Of a stretch of DNA of 9,625 nt, positions 1 through 6,507 are shown one piece after another. A model generated the notes under the pieces. The model was not told the DNA's origin and did not search any database. It was given only the letters and a program-made list of their open reading frames with translations. The position numbers were made by a program, and so were the translations under genes. This DNA is from an uncultured Fusobacterium sp. GTDB taxonomy: Bacteria; Fusobacteriota; Fusobacteriia; Fusobacteriales; Fusobacteriaceae. Location of the stretch: positions 1-9,625 of the forward strand of contig UQXM01000068.1 of assembly GCA_900545035.1 (NCBI GenBank), written 5' to 3'. Every line of letters begins with the position of its first letter. The first letter of the stretch is position 1.

Positions 1-84
1 AACGATTCTAACAATGCAGCAAAACAAATGATTGCTAGTCAATATATTGAGCAAAATGATATGCACTGTCTTTTGTTATTTTAA
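1..84 (+). CDS. Possible 3' end of a plus-strand gene cut by the window edge
   Basis: Frame 1 is open from the first base to a TAA at 82-84. Its first 20 codons read like ordinary soluble protein (NDSNNAAKQMIASQYIEQ and so on), rich in N, A, Q and I. The last codons (MHCLLLF) look like noise, as if the frame runs into foreign sequence near position 60. That is close to where the minus-strand autotransporter fragment ends. I infer that a plus-strand gene ends here, perhaps with its natural 3' end replaced by the autotransporter remnant. The family cannot be identified from about 20 residues. The reading could also be chance in AT-rich DNA. Confidence 0.3.
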   Translation, partial: NDSNNAAKQMIASQYIEQNDMHCLLLF

Positions 85-625
85 TATCTCCTTTATTTAC
101 AGCTGTTCCATGCCCCAAAACAGCCTGCCCTGCAAAAAGTTTTTCTCCTTTCGCATTTACTTTTCCTGTATCTTCTGCCTGTGTTATTGTATTTCCTTCT
201 TCATTAACTATTACTTGTCCGTCAACAGCTTTGTTCCCTTCTACTGTCGCTGTCATACCCATTCCTGCTGCATAATTTTCTCTTTCTGAAACAGTATTTT
301 TCCAATCAACAGCTTTTTCAGCGTTAGTCATTGCCTCATTTATATTTTTTATTACCTCATTTGAAAGCTCTTCATTTTTTATTTCTATTGTTTTTCCGCT
401 TTCTTTGAAATTAATTGTTATATTTCCCTTACTTTCACTCTTTACAGCGATGCTGTCAGAAGCAATGTTTCCTGCTTTTAAAGGTTTACCTGCTTGTCCT
501 ATTCCGTCAAGCCAATCCTCTGCAAATACAGCTGTTCCTGTAATCAGAAATGTAACCACAAGACCAAGAGTTATTCTAACTCTTTTCTTTAAAAATCTTT
601 TCAATGAATTTTCTACATAATTTTT
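35..625 (-). pseudogene. Autotransporter/adhesin head fragment with signal peptide, probable remnant
   Basis: The frame opens after a stop at 626-628 and runs to a TAG at 35-37. It begins YVENSLKRFLKKRVRITLG and continues into a hydrophobic stretch ending in ITGTAVFA|ED. That is a basic head plus a signal peptide, as I know it from fusobacterial autotransporters. The only usual start is TTG at 602-604, giving 189 residues. It lacks a Shine-Dalgarno sequence and lies inside the ATPase gene (29-nt overlap). The mature part (about 160 residues) is rich in G, N, T, K and E, with passenger-like pieces such as NITINF, TATVEGN and GQVIVNEEGN. There is no beta-barrel. Autotransporters are normally many hundreds to thousands of residues, so this is only the start of one. 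The start region was probably lost when it joined the ATPase gene, and the 3' side is broken near position 60. Weak translation by coupling to the ATPase cannot be excluded; a short secreted protein is the alternative. Confidence 0.65.
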
Positions 626-2885
626 TTATTCTTAAAATTTTTGAAGCATTCAAAACTGCTATGGCAGATACTCCCACATCAGCAAATACTGCCATCCACA
701 TATTTGCCATTCCAAGAACTCCCAATATCATTACAAGAAGTTTTATTCCTAAAGAGAAATAAATATTCTGCATAACCACTTTTTTATTTTCAGCAGCTAT
801 TTTTAACACTTCCACAACTTTTGACGGCTCATCGTGAATAAATACAATATCGGCAGATTCAACAGCAATGTCGCTTCCCGCTCCTCCCATTGCAATTCCC
901 ACATCAGCCAAAGAAAGTACAGGAGCGTCATTTATTCCGTCCCCGACAAAAATAACTCCTTTATTTTTCTTTTTAATATCTTCCATAACAGTAACCTTAT
1001 CCTGCGGCAGAAGCTGAGCAAAAATATTTTCTTTTTTAAATCCGATTTTTTCTCCCACAGCTTCTCCGATATTTTTGTTATCTCCTGTAAGAAGATATGT
1101 TTTCAGTCCCATTTTTCCAAGTTCTTTTATAGTTTGGACAGAATCATTTTTAATTTCATCTGCCAAGAATATTGAACCTGCAAGTTTTCCGTTTTCGGCA
1201 ATATATACAAGTGTAGAATTCTCATTTTCTGCAAAATTTCCTGAAATATTATTTTCAGCTATAAGTTTTTTATTCCCAACAAGAATATTTTTTCCTTTAT
1301 ATACAGCTGAAATACCTTTTCCCGAAATCTCTTTGTAATTTTCTATATCATTTTTACTGATTTGTATCTCTCCATAATTTAATATTGCTTTTCCGATAGG
1401 ATGATTTGAATAAAACTCTCCGGCTTTTCCAAGTTCAAGAATTTCTTCTTTTGTAAATCCCTCTTCATTATTTATATTTTCAACAGCAAACTGTCCTTTT
1501 GTAAGAGTTCCTGTTTTATCAAAAACAACAGTATCTGTCTCTTTTAATTTCTCAAGATAATTTCCGCCCTTTATAAGAATTCCTCTTTTTGATGAAAGCC
1601 CGATACTGCTGAAAAATGTCAGCGGTACAGAAAGCACTAAAGCGCACGGACAAGATATAACAAGGAAAATCAAAGCTCTTCCAAACCAAAGTTTAAAATC
1701 TCCGAAAATAAGAGGCACACCGATTCCCACAACAACAGCTGCAAAAACCACAACCGGAGTATAATATCTTGCAAATTTAGTAATAAATTTTTCTGATTCA
1801 GCTTTTTTATCACTTGCATTTTCAACCATTTCAATAATTTTACTTACAGCCGAATCTTTATATTCTCTTGTTACTCTCACTTCAAGCACACCGTCAATAT
1901 TTATACTTCCGCTTAAAATATCTTTTCCCGCTTCAACATAAACAGGAAGTGATTCTCCTGTAAGAGCTGCAGTATCAAGAGAGGAAATTCCTTTTATAAC
2001 TGTTCCGTCAACAGGAACTTTTTCTCCCGCTTTTATAATTACAGTATCTCCCACATTAAGTGTTTCAGGAGCAACCTGCTTTATCTCTCCGTCAGAAAGT
2101 TTTATATTTGCATAAGCTGCTTTTATCTCCAAAAGACTTTGAATAGATTTTCTTGAATTGTTTACAGCTCTTTCTTGGAAATATTCCCCTATTTTATAAA
2201 AAATCATAACTCCGACAGCTTCTCTGTATTCTTTTAAAAATAAAGCTCCAATAGTTGCTATTGACATTAAAAAGTTTTCATCAAGAAAATTTCCATGCTT
2301 TATATTCGACAAAGATTTATAAAGTATATCTCCTCCCGCAATCAGATAAGCTGCAATAAGCACAATTATTTTTATTGATTGCACAGGAATAAAAAATGAA
2401 ATCGCAAACAGAGCAAGTCCTCCGAACAAAGAAAATTTTTCATAATCAAATTTTTTATGTTCCTCATACTCGTGAGAATGTTCTTTAAATTTTAAATCAT
2501 GGCTGTGTGAATGTCCGTGATGATGTTCTTCTTCCCCATGATGATGTCCGCATCCGCATTCATGTTTTTCTTCGTGGTGATGTCCGCACGAACAGCTTTC
2601 ACCGTGTTCATGGTGATGATGCTCTCCGCAGCTGCATTTTTCCTCATGTTTATGTTCATGAAGATGCTCTGAAATCACAGCTCCTTTTTCAGTTTTATCA
2701 GCAATTTTATTTATTGAAGATAAAAATTCCGGTGTATCAAGAGAACTGTCAATTTCAAGAGTTAATTTTTTTGTATAAAAATTAAGATTACAGCTTTCCA
2801 CACCTTTTAATTTTCCAATTTGGTCTTGAATTTTAGAGGCACAATGTCCGCATTTCAGTCCCTCAACAGAATATATCTTTTTCAT
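576..2885 (-). CDS. cadA: Heavy-metal-translocating P-type ATPase (P1B, Zn/Cd/Pb type)
   Basis: Inner-membrane ATP-driven exporter of soft divalent metals (Zn2+, Cd2+, Pb2+), 769 residues. The N-terminal HMA domain (about 1-68) has the metal pair in LKCGHCAS (C12, C15). Residues 74-143 are His/Cys-rich with three CxCG(x)HHH units. Membrane segments follow from about 151. The actuator motif TGES is at 309-312. The membrane metal site is CPC at 412-414, with the phosphorylated Asp D456 in DKTGTLT, HP at 495-496 and GDGINDAP at 648-655. The last helix contains FADVGVSAIAVLNASK, whose Asp is typical of the Zn/Cd subgroup. Start ATG follows a good AAAGGAG site, a promoter (2938-2966) and a palindrome. 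The family normally ends soon after this last helix; here the final ~14 residues (LCRKFIEKIFKEKS) are translated out of frame from the neighbouring autotransporter head. The family call is firm; the exact metal is inferred. Confidence 0.93.
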   Translation of the reverse strand: MKKIYSVEGLKCGHCASKIQDQIGKLKGVESCNLNFYTKKLTLEIDSSLDTPEFLSSINKIADKTEKGAVISEHLHEHKHEEKCSCGEHHHHEHGESCSCGHHHEEKHECGCGHHHGEEEHHHGHSHSHDLKFKEHSHEYEEHKKFDYEKFSLFGGLALFAISFFIPVQSIKIIVLIAAYLIAGGDILYKSLSNIKHGNFLDENFLMSIATIGALFLKEYREAVGVMIFYKIGEYFQERAVNNSRKSIQSLLEIKAAYANIKLSDGEIKQVAPETLNVGDTVIIKAGEKVPVDGTVIKGISSLDTAALTGESLPVYVEAGKDILSGSINIDGVLEVRVTREYKDSAVSKIIEMVENASDKKAESEKFITKFARYYTPVVVFAAVVVGIGVPLIFGDFKLWFGRALIFLVISCPCALVLSVPLTFFSSIGLSSKRGILIKGGNYLEKLKETDTVVFDKTGTLTKGQFAVENINNEEGFTKEEILELGKAGEFYSNHPIGKAILNYGEIQISKNDIENYKEISGKGISAVYKGKNILVGNKKLIAENNISGNFAENENSTLVYIAENGKLAGSIFLADEIKNDSVQTIKELGKMGLKTYLLTGDNKNIGEAVGEKIGFKKENIFAQLLPQDKVTVMEDIKKKNKGVIFVGDGINDAPVLSLADVGIAMGGAGSDIAVESADIVFIHDEPSKVVEVLKIAAENKKVVMQNIYFSLGIKLLVMILGVLGMANMWMAVFADVGVSAIAVLNASKILRIKKLCRKFIEKIFKEKS
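2457..2666 (-). repeat. His/Cys-rich metal-binding linker inside the ATPase (three CxCG-HHH units)
   Basis: This part of the ATPase gene encodes residues 74-143. I count 25 histidines and three Cys pairs (CSC at 84-86, CSC at 98-100, CGC at 110-112). Each pair is followed by G and three or four consecutive His, then acidic residues. The near-repeated units suggest expansion by local duplication. Such stretches in P1B ATPases bind several metal ions and act as sensors or buffers; the stoichiometry here is unknown. Confidence 0.8.
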
Positions 2886-2900
2886 AATTTCTTCTCCTTT
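2886..2900 (-). promoter_or_regulatory. Ribosome binding site of the ATPase gene
   Basis: On the minus strand the sequence AAAGGAGAAG lies just upstream of the ATG at 2883-2885, at normal spacing. It fixes the ATPase start at this ATG, which also places the HMA domain at the extreme N-terminus as expected. Confidence 0.8.
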
Positions 2901-2907
2901 GCTTAAA

Positions 2908-2924
2908 ATAGGGTATACCCCTAT
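2908..2924. promoter_or_regulatory. Palindromic candidate metalloregulator operator
   Basis: ATAGGG-N5-CCCTAT forms a dyad. Nested in it is a perfect 10-bp palindrome, GGGTATACCC (2911-2920). It is the most GC-rich patch in an otherwise extremely AT-rich intergenic region. It lies between the predicted ATPase transcription start (about 2931) and its ribosome binding site, where a bound repressor would block transcription. G-tract/C-tract dyads with flanking TA resemble sites of CsoR/RcnR-type metal sensors, but the half-site order does not match the copper CsoR consensus exactly. No regulator gene is in the window. The regulatory role is inferred. Confidence 0.5.
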
Positions 2925-2937
2925 AATCTATATTTTT

Positions 2938-2966
2938 ATCTTATCACAGCAGAAAAAAAAAGTAAA
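2938..2966 (-). promoter_or_regulatory. Predicted sigma70-type promoter of the ATPase gene
   Basis: Reading the minus strand, TTTACT (plus positions 2961-2966) is followed after exactly 17 bases by TAAGAT (2938-2943). These are fair -35 and -10 hexamers. The predicted start of transcription, about 2931, lies just upstream of the palindrome. Confidence 0.5.
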
Positions 2967-3010
2967 GAGTTTATTTATTAAAACAGTAAGAAATTTTTTG
3001 CTGTTTATAG

Positions 3011-3055
3011 TATAATAATTTGTAAGAAAAAATTTTTATATAAAAATTTCGGAGG
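3011..3055 (+). promoter_or_regulatory. -10 element and ribosome binding site for the hydE run
   Basis: A perfect TATAAT is at 3011-3016. No good -35 hexamer lies 16-18 bases upstream, so this part is tentative. A strong GGAGG at 3051-3055 sits five bases before the ATG at 3061 and decides that start. Confidence 0.5.
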
Positions 3056-3060
3056 AAACT

Positions 3061-4161
3061 ATGAATATATCAGAAATTTTAAAAAAAGAAGAGCTTTCAA
3101 AAGAAGACCTTTTGGCTCTTATGAAAATAGATAACGAAAAAGATTTGCAGCTTCTTTTTGATACAGCATACAAAATAAAACTGAAATATATCGGAAATAA
3201 TGTATATTACAGAGGGCTTGTGGAATTCAGCAATATCTGCATAAAAAACTGTAAATACTGCGGAATAAGACGGGACAATAAAAATGTGGAAAGATTTGCC
3301 ATGACAAAGGAAGATATTTTGGAAAGTGCAAAATGGATTTATGAAAACGGCTATGGTTCAATGGCTCTTCAATCGGGAGAAAGAACAGACGAAACATTTA
3401 TAAATTTTGTGGAGGAAGTTGTAAGAGACATTCAGAAAATGACAAACAACGGTTTGGGAATAACTCTTTCTGTGGGAGAACAAACTCTTGAAACATACAA
3501 AAAGTGGAGAAAAGCAGGAGCAACCAGATATCTTTTAAGAATTGAAGAAACAAACAGAAATATTTTTGAAACAATCCACCCAAAAGATAAGCTGCACAGT
3601 TTTGAAAAAAGACTGCAGGGACTGAAAGATTTAAGAGAAGCAGATTATCAAGTTGGAACGGGAGTTATGATAGGACTTCCCGGACAGACAGAAGAAGATT
3701 TGGTAAATGATATTATCTTTTTTAAAGAAAATGATATTGACATGATTGGAATGGGACCATATATTCTTCATAACGAAACTCCAATGGGACAGGAATTTCA
3801 GAATAAAATTCTTTCCAAAGAAAAAAGAGTGGAACTTGGACTTAAAATGATTGCAATATGCAGAATATATATGAAAGACATCAATATTGCCGCAACAACA
3901 GCTTTACAAGGACTTGACCCTATGGGAAGAGAAAAAGGGATTCTTGCAGGAGCAAATATAATAATGCCAAGTGCAACAAAAACTTCCGAAAGAGTGAAAT
4001 ATCAATTGTATAACGGAAAACCTGCCATAAACGATGATGCCGAAACAGGAAAAAAAGCTTTGGAAGAAAGTCTGGCAAAAATAGGTGAAAAAGTCGTTTA
4101 CAACAAAAGAGGGGACTCACCGCACTTTTTTCAGCGACATTGTCAACCTGTAAAAAAATAA
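3061..4161 (+). CDS. hydE: [FeFe]-hydrogenase maturation radical SAM enzyme HydE
   Basis: HydE is a cytoplasmic radical SAM enzyme that, with HydG and HydF, builds the 2Fe subcluster of the [FeFe]-hydrogenase H-cluster. The 366-residue length fits the family (about 350). The radical-SAM cluster motif CX3CX2C is C60, C64 and C67 in FSNICIKNCKYCGIRRDN, the HydE form of this motif. Also HydE-like are ALQSGE (102-107), ITLSVGEQ (134-141), RYLLRIEETN (156-165), the HP of ETIHP, YQVGTGVMIGLPGQT (196-210) and GMGPYILHNETPMG (230-243). The start is set by GGAGG at 3051-3055. It is first in a plus-strand run, 58 nt upstream of birA. Biotin synthase BioB is a relative but carries a different cluster motif. 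hydF, hydG and hydrogenase genes are not in the window. Confidence 0.9.
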   Translation: MNISEILKKEELSKEDLLALMKIDNEKDLQLLFDTAYKIKLKYIGNNVYYRGLVEFSNICIKNCKYCGIRRDNKNVERFAMTKEDILESAKWIYENGYGSMALQSGERTDETFINFVEEVVRDIQKMTNNGLGITLSVGEQTLETYKKWRKAGATRYLLRIEETNRNIFETIHPKDKLHSFEKRLQGLKDLREADYQVGTGVMIGLPGQTEEDLVNDIIFFKENDIDMIGMGPYILHNETPMGQEFQNKILSKEKRVELGLKMIAICRIYMKDINIAATTALQGLDPMGREKGILAGANIIMPSATKTSERVKYQLYNGKPAINDDAETGKKALEESLAKIGEKVVYNKRGDSPHFFQRHCQPVKK

Positions 4162-4208
4162 AAGTTGATATTAAAATTCCGCAGTGTTAAGATAGAAAAA
4201 ATGTTTGC

Positions 4209-4222
4209 GGAGCAGGATTATG
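4209..4222 (+). promoter_or_regulatory. Ribosome binding site deciding the birA start
   Basis: GGAG at 4209-4212 sits seven bases before ATG 4220. An upstream in-frame TTG at 4205 would place this site inside the gene and add MRSRI, so ATG 4220 is preferred. TCCGCA (4178-4183) can pair with TGCGGA (4206-4211) and could partly mask the site, but the 6-bp stem with a 22-nt loop is weak. Confidence 0.6.
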
Positions 4223-5197
4223 ACTAAGTATAAAATTTTGGAAATTTTAAGAAATTGTAAAGGAGAATTTATTTCAGGGGAATTTCTAAGTGAAAAACTT
4301 CAAGTGAGCCGTACAGCGATATGGAAAGGAATAAATTCTCTCAAAGAAAAAGGCTATAAAATAGAAGGAATAAACAATAAAGGTTACAGACTTTTTGATG
4401 ATACAGGAGATACAATTTCAGAATATGAAATTAAAAAAAATCTTATTGGAAAAGAACTTGGAAAACATATCTGCTGTTTTGAAACCATAGACTCAACCAA
4501 CAGCTATGCAAAAAAAGAAATAGACCGACTTCAGCATGGAGATATTATAATTGCAGACGAACAACTGAAAGGAAGAGGAAGAATGGATAAAGTTTTCTAT
4601 TCTCCAAAAGAAAGCGGAATATATATGACAATAGTTTTAAAAGAAAATATATTTCCGGACTCAATAAAACTTCTTTCCGTCGGAATAGCAAATGCCATAT
4701 GCCGTGCAATAGAACAGGAAGCAGGAATTGTTCCAAATCTTACTTGGAATGATATCAGAGCCGGAGGAAAAAAAGTCTGCGGTATTTTGACAGAGTACAG
4801 TCTTGAACTGGAAACAGGAAAAACTGAATATCTCATAATCGGAATAGGTATCAATGTCAACAATACAGAATTTCCAAAAGAGTTAAAAGATAAAGTTACA
4901 TCTCTCAGAATTTTTTCGGGCAAAGAAATAAACAGAAAAAATCTTATTATTTCTGTTCTGAATGAAATTGAAAAAATAACAGCAGATAAAAAATATATTT
5001 CTCAAAGAAAAAATATCCTCTCTGAATACATGAAAAGAATAAATCTTCTTGATAAAAAAGTGGAAATAAAAATCATGGATAAAAAAATAATCGGTACAGT
5101 AACAGGAATAAATGACAGAGGTGGGCTGATTATCATTAAAGCAAACGGAAAAAAAGAAATTATTTACAACGGAGAATTAAAAGGAGCAGAAAATTGA
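4220..5197 (+). CDS. birA: Biotin-protein ligase / biotin repressor BirA (group II)
   Basis: BirA makes biotinyl-5'-AMP and transfers biotin to the lysine of carrier domains. The winged-helix N-terminus can also repress biotin genes. The protein has 325 residues from ATG 4220. The winged helix is at about 1-60 (LQVSRTAIWKGINSLKEKGY, then NNKGYRL). The catalytic domain includes DSTNSYAKK (91-99), the biotin loop GRGRMD (118-123) ending in FYSP, GKKVCGILTE (183-192) and GIGINVNN (208-215). A C-terminal SH3-like part spans about 276-320. The usual KWxND motif reads LTWND here (174-178), so the conserved lysine is missing. The gene is 58 nt after hydE and overlaps the symporter start by 4 nt, so the three are probably cotranscribed. 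A biotin-dependent enzyme subunit lies downstream. I saw no biotin-operator dyad in the window. Confidence 0.92.
   Translation: MTKYKILEILRNCKGEFISGEFLSEKLQVSRTAIWKGINSLKEKGYKIEGINNKGYRLFDDTGDTISEYEIKKNLIGKELGKHICCFETIDSTNSYAKKEIDRLQHGDIIIADEQLKGRGRMDKVFYSPKESGIYMTIVLKENIFPDSIKLLSVGIANAICRAIEQEAGIVPNLTWNDIRAGGKKVCGILTEYSLELETGKTEYLIIGIGINVNNTEFPKELKDKVTSLRIFSGKEINRKNLIISVLNEIEKITADKKYISQRKNILSEYMKRINLLDKKVEIKIMDKKIIGTVTGINDRGGLIIIKANGKKEIIYNGELKGAEN
5181..5196 (+). promoter_or_regulatory. Ribosome binding site and TTGA overlap starting the symporter
   Basis: AAGGAG at 5181-5186 is seven bases before TTG 5194. This TTG overlaps the birA stop TGA (5195-5197), a typical stop-start coupling. Together they support an unusual TTG start for the symporter. 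Confidence 0.7.
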
Positions 5198-6504
5198 AAG
5201 AACTATTGCTTGCAGGATATTTTTTAATAGTTATTATAGTGGGAATTTTATCTTTTAAAAAAGTAAAAAATGATAAAGATTTCTTTGTGGCAGGAAAAAA
5301 CGCAGGAGTTTTTCAAGTATCCGGAAGTCTTTTAGCTTCCATTCTGGGCAGTTCTGCTATTATCGGAAGCGTTGACTTCGCATACATCAGCGGCTGGGCA
5401 GGAGCTTGGCTTATGTTGTGTGCCGCTCTCGGACTTTTGCTCCTTTATCCTTTAATAAAATATATTAAAAATTTTCAAGGATATAATCTTCCAAGTATGC
5501 TGGGAAATTTTTACGGTGAAGAGGTACAGAAAATTTCTTCATTTATTATACCGATAGCATGGCTTGGAGTTGTAGCTTCACAAATAATGGGAGCTGCAAA
5601 AATAATAACAATTCTTTCTTCATTAAATTATATGCAGGGAGTTTGGCTGAGCGGGACAGTTTTTATAGTTTATACAATTTTGGGCGGACAGCTTTCTATT
5701 ATAAAAACTGATGTTATTCAGCTTATGTTTATTCTTGCAGGAATAATTCTTACATTTATATATATAGTTCCCGAGCCTGTAACAAAGGAAGCCCTTCCTT
5801 TTATAAACCATAATTTCAATTATGTTGATTTGTTTGCAATGATTCTTACATATTCCACAACATATCTTGTAGGTCCTGACATATATTCAAGAATGTTTTG
5901 TGCAAAAGATGAAAGTACAATGAAAAAATCTGTTATCACAGCTGTATGTGTGCTTATTCCTCTTGCATTTATTCTTGCAAAACTTGGAATATACGGAGCT
6001 GAAAATTTCAGCAATATTACAAACGAATCTGTTCTTCTTGTAATAGCAGATACAAAACTTCCGAAAATATTGAGTTTCTTTTTATATTTTGGGCTGTTGT
6101 CAGCTGTAATATCTTCTGCCGACACAACTCTTCTTACAGCTTCCTCTCTTTTTGCTCAAGTCTTTTTAAAAGATTTGAAAAATAAAAAAGCTGTATTTGT
6201 TACAAGAGTACTTACAGTTGTGTTTGGACTTTTTGCTGTTCTTGTTGCTGTAAAAATGAAATATATTCTTTCAACTTTGCTTTTGGCACTGGCTGTTTAT
6301 TCAGGGGCGTTTATACTTCCTACATTTGTGGGAATATTTGGTTTCAGAGCAAAAAAAGAAACAGTTATCTTTTCAATAATTGCAGGAGGATTGACTGCCC
6401 TTGCAGGAAAACTTTACGGAGGAGACATTGGTAATTATATTTCTGTCGGAGCTTTTCTCGTAAACGGAGGAATTTTATTTTTAGGGAAAAAATTGGAAAA
6501 ATAA
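5194..6504 (+). CDS. Sodium:solute symporter (SSS family), substrate unknown
   Basis: Polytopic inner-membrane protein, 436 residues, slightly short for the family. It should import a small solute with Na+. It has the usual N-terminal order: a first helix (about 2-20), FFVAGKNAG (30-38), then GSLLASILGSSAIIGSVDFAYISGWAGAW split over helices 2 and 3. GPDIYSRMF (228-235) and GLLSAVISSADTTLLTASS (about 300-318) follow; the second contains the Ser/Asp/Thr cluster that forms the Na+ site in characterised members. Roughly a dozen hydrophobic helices run to the C-terminus at LFLGKKLEK. It is translationally coupled to birA. That invites a guess at biotin or another vitamin as substrate, since the animal biotin transporter SMVT is an SSS protein, but nothing in the sequence shows it. 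Amino acids, pantothenate or carboxylates are equally possible. Confidence 0.88.
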   Translation: MKELLLAGYFLIVIIVGILSFKKVKNDKDFFVAGKNAGVFQVSGSLLASILGSSAIIGSVDFAYISGWAGAWLMLCAALGLLLLYPLIKYIKNFQGYNLPSMLGNFYGEEVQKISSFIIPIAWLGVVASQIMGAAKIITILSSLNYMQGVWLSGTVFIVYTILGGQLSIIKTDVIQLMFILAGIILTFIYIVPEPVTKEALPFINHNFNYVDLFAMILTYSTTYLVGPDIYSRMFCAKDESTMKKSVITAVCVLIPLAFILAKLGIYGAENFSNITNESVLLVIADTKLPKILSFFLYFGLLSAVISSADTTLLTASSLFAQVFLKDLKNKKAVFVTRVLTVVFGLFAVLVAVKMKYILSTLLLALAVYSGAFILPTFVGIFGFRAKKETVIFSIIAGGLTALAGKLYGGDIGNYISVGAFLVNGGILFLGKKLEK

Positions 6505-6507
6505 ATT

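Noticed and set aside
2507..2785. Plus-strand frame opposite the His-rich region of the ATPase
   Set aside because: It is the complement of His and Glu codon runs. The minus-strand reading is a clear metal-binding domain.
3061..4161. Biotin synthase (bioB), suggested by the neighbouring birA
   Set aside because: The cluster motif is CIKNCKYCGIRRDN and the downstream motifs (ITLSVGE, RYLLRIEETN, GPYILHNETPMG) are those of HydE, not of BioB.
4178..4211. Hairpin before birA that could mask its ribosome binding site
   Set aside because: Only six base pairs with a 22-nt loop; too weak to call a regulatory element, so it is only mentioned with the ribosome binding site.
4205..4219. Longer birA start at TTG 4205
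   Set aside because: It would include the ribosome binding site GGAG (4209-4212) in the coding region. ATG 4220 has correct spacing and gives the normal winged-helix N-terminus.
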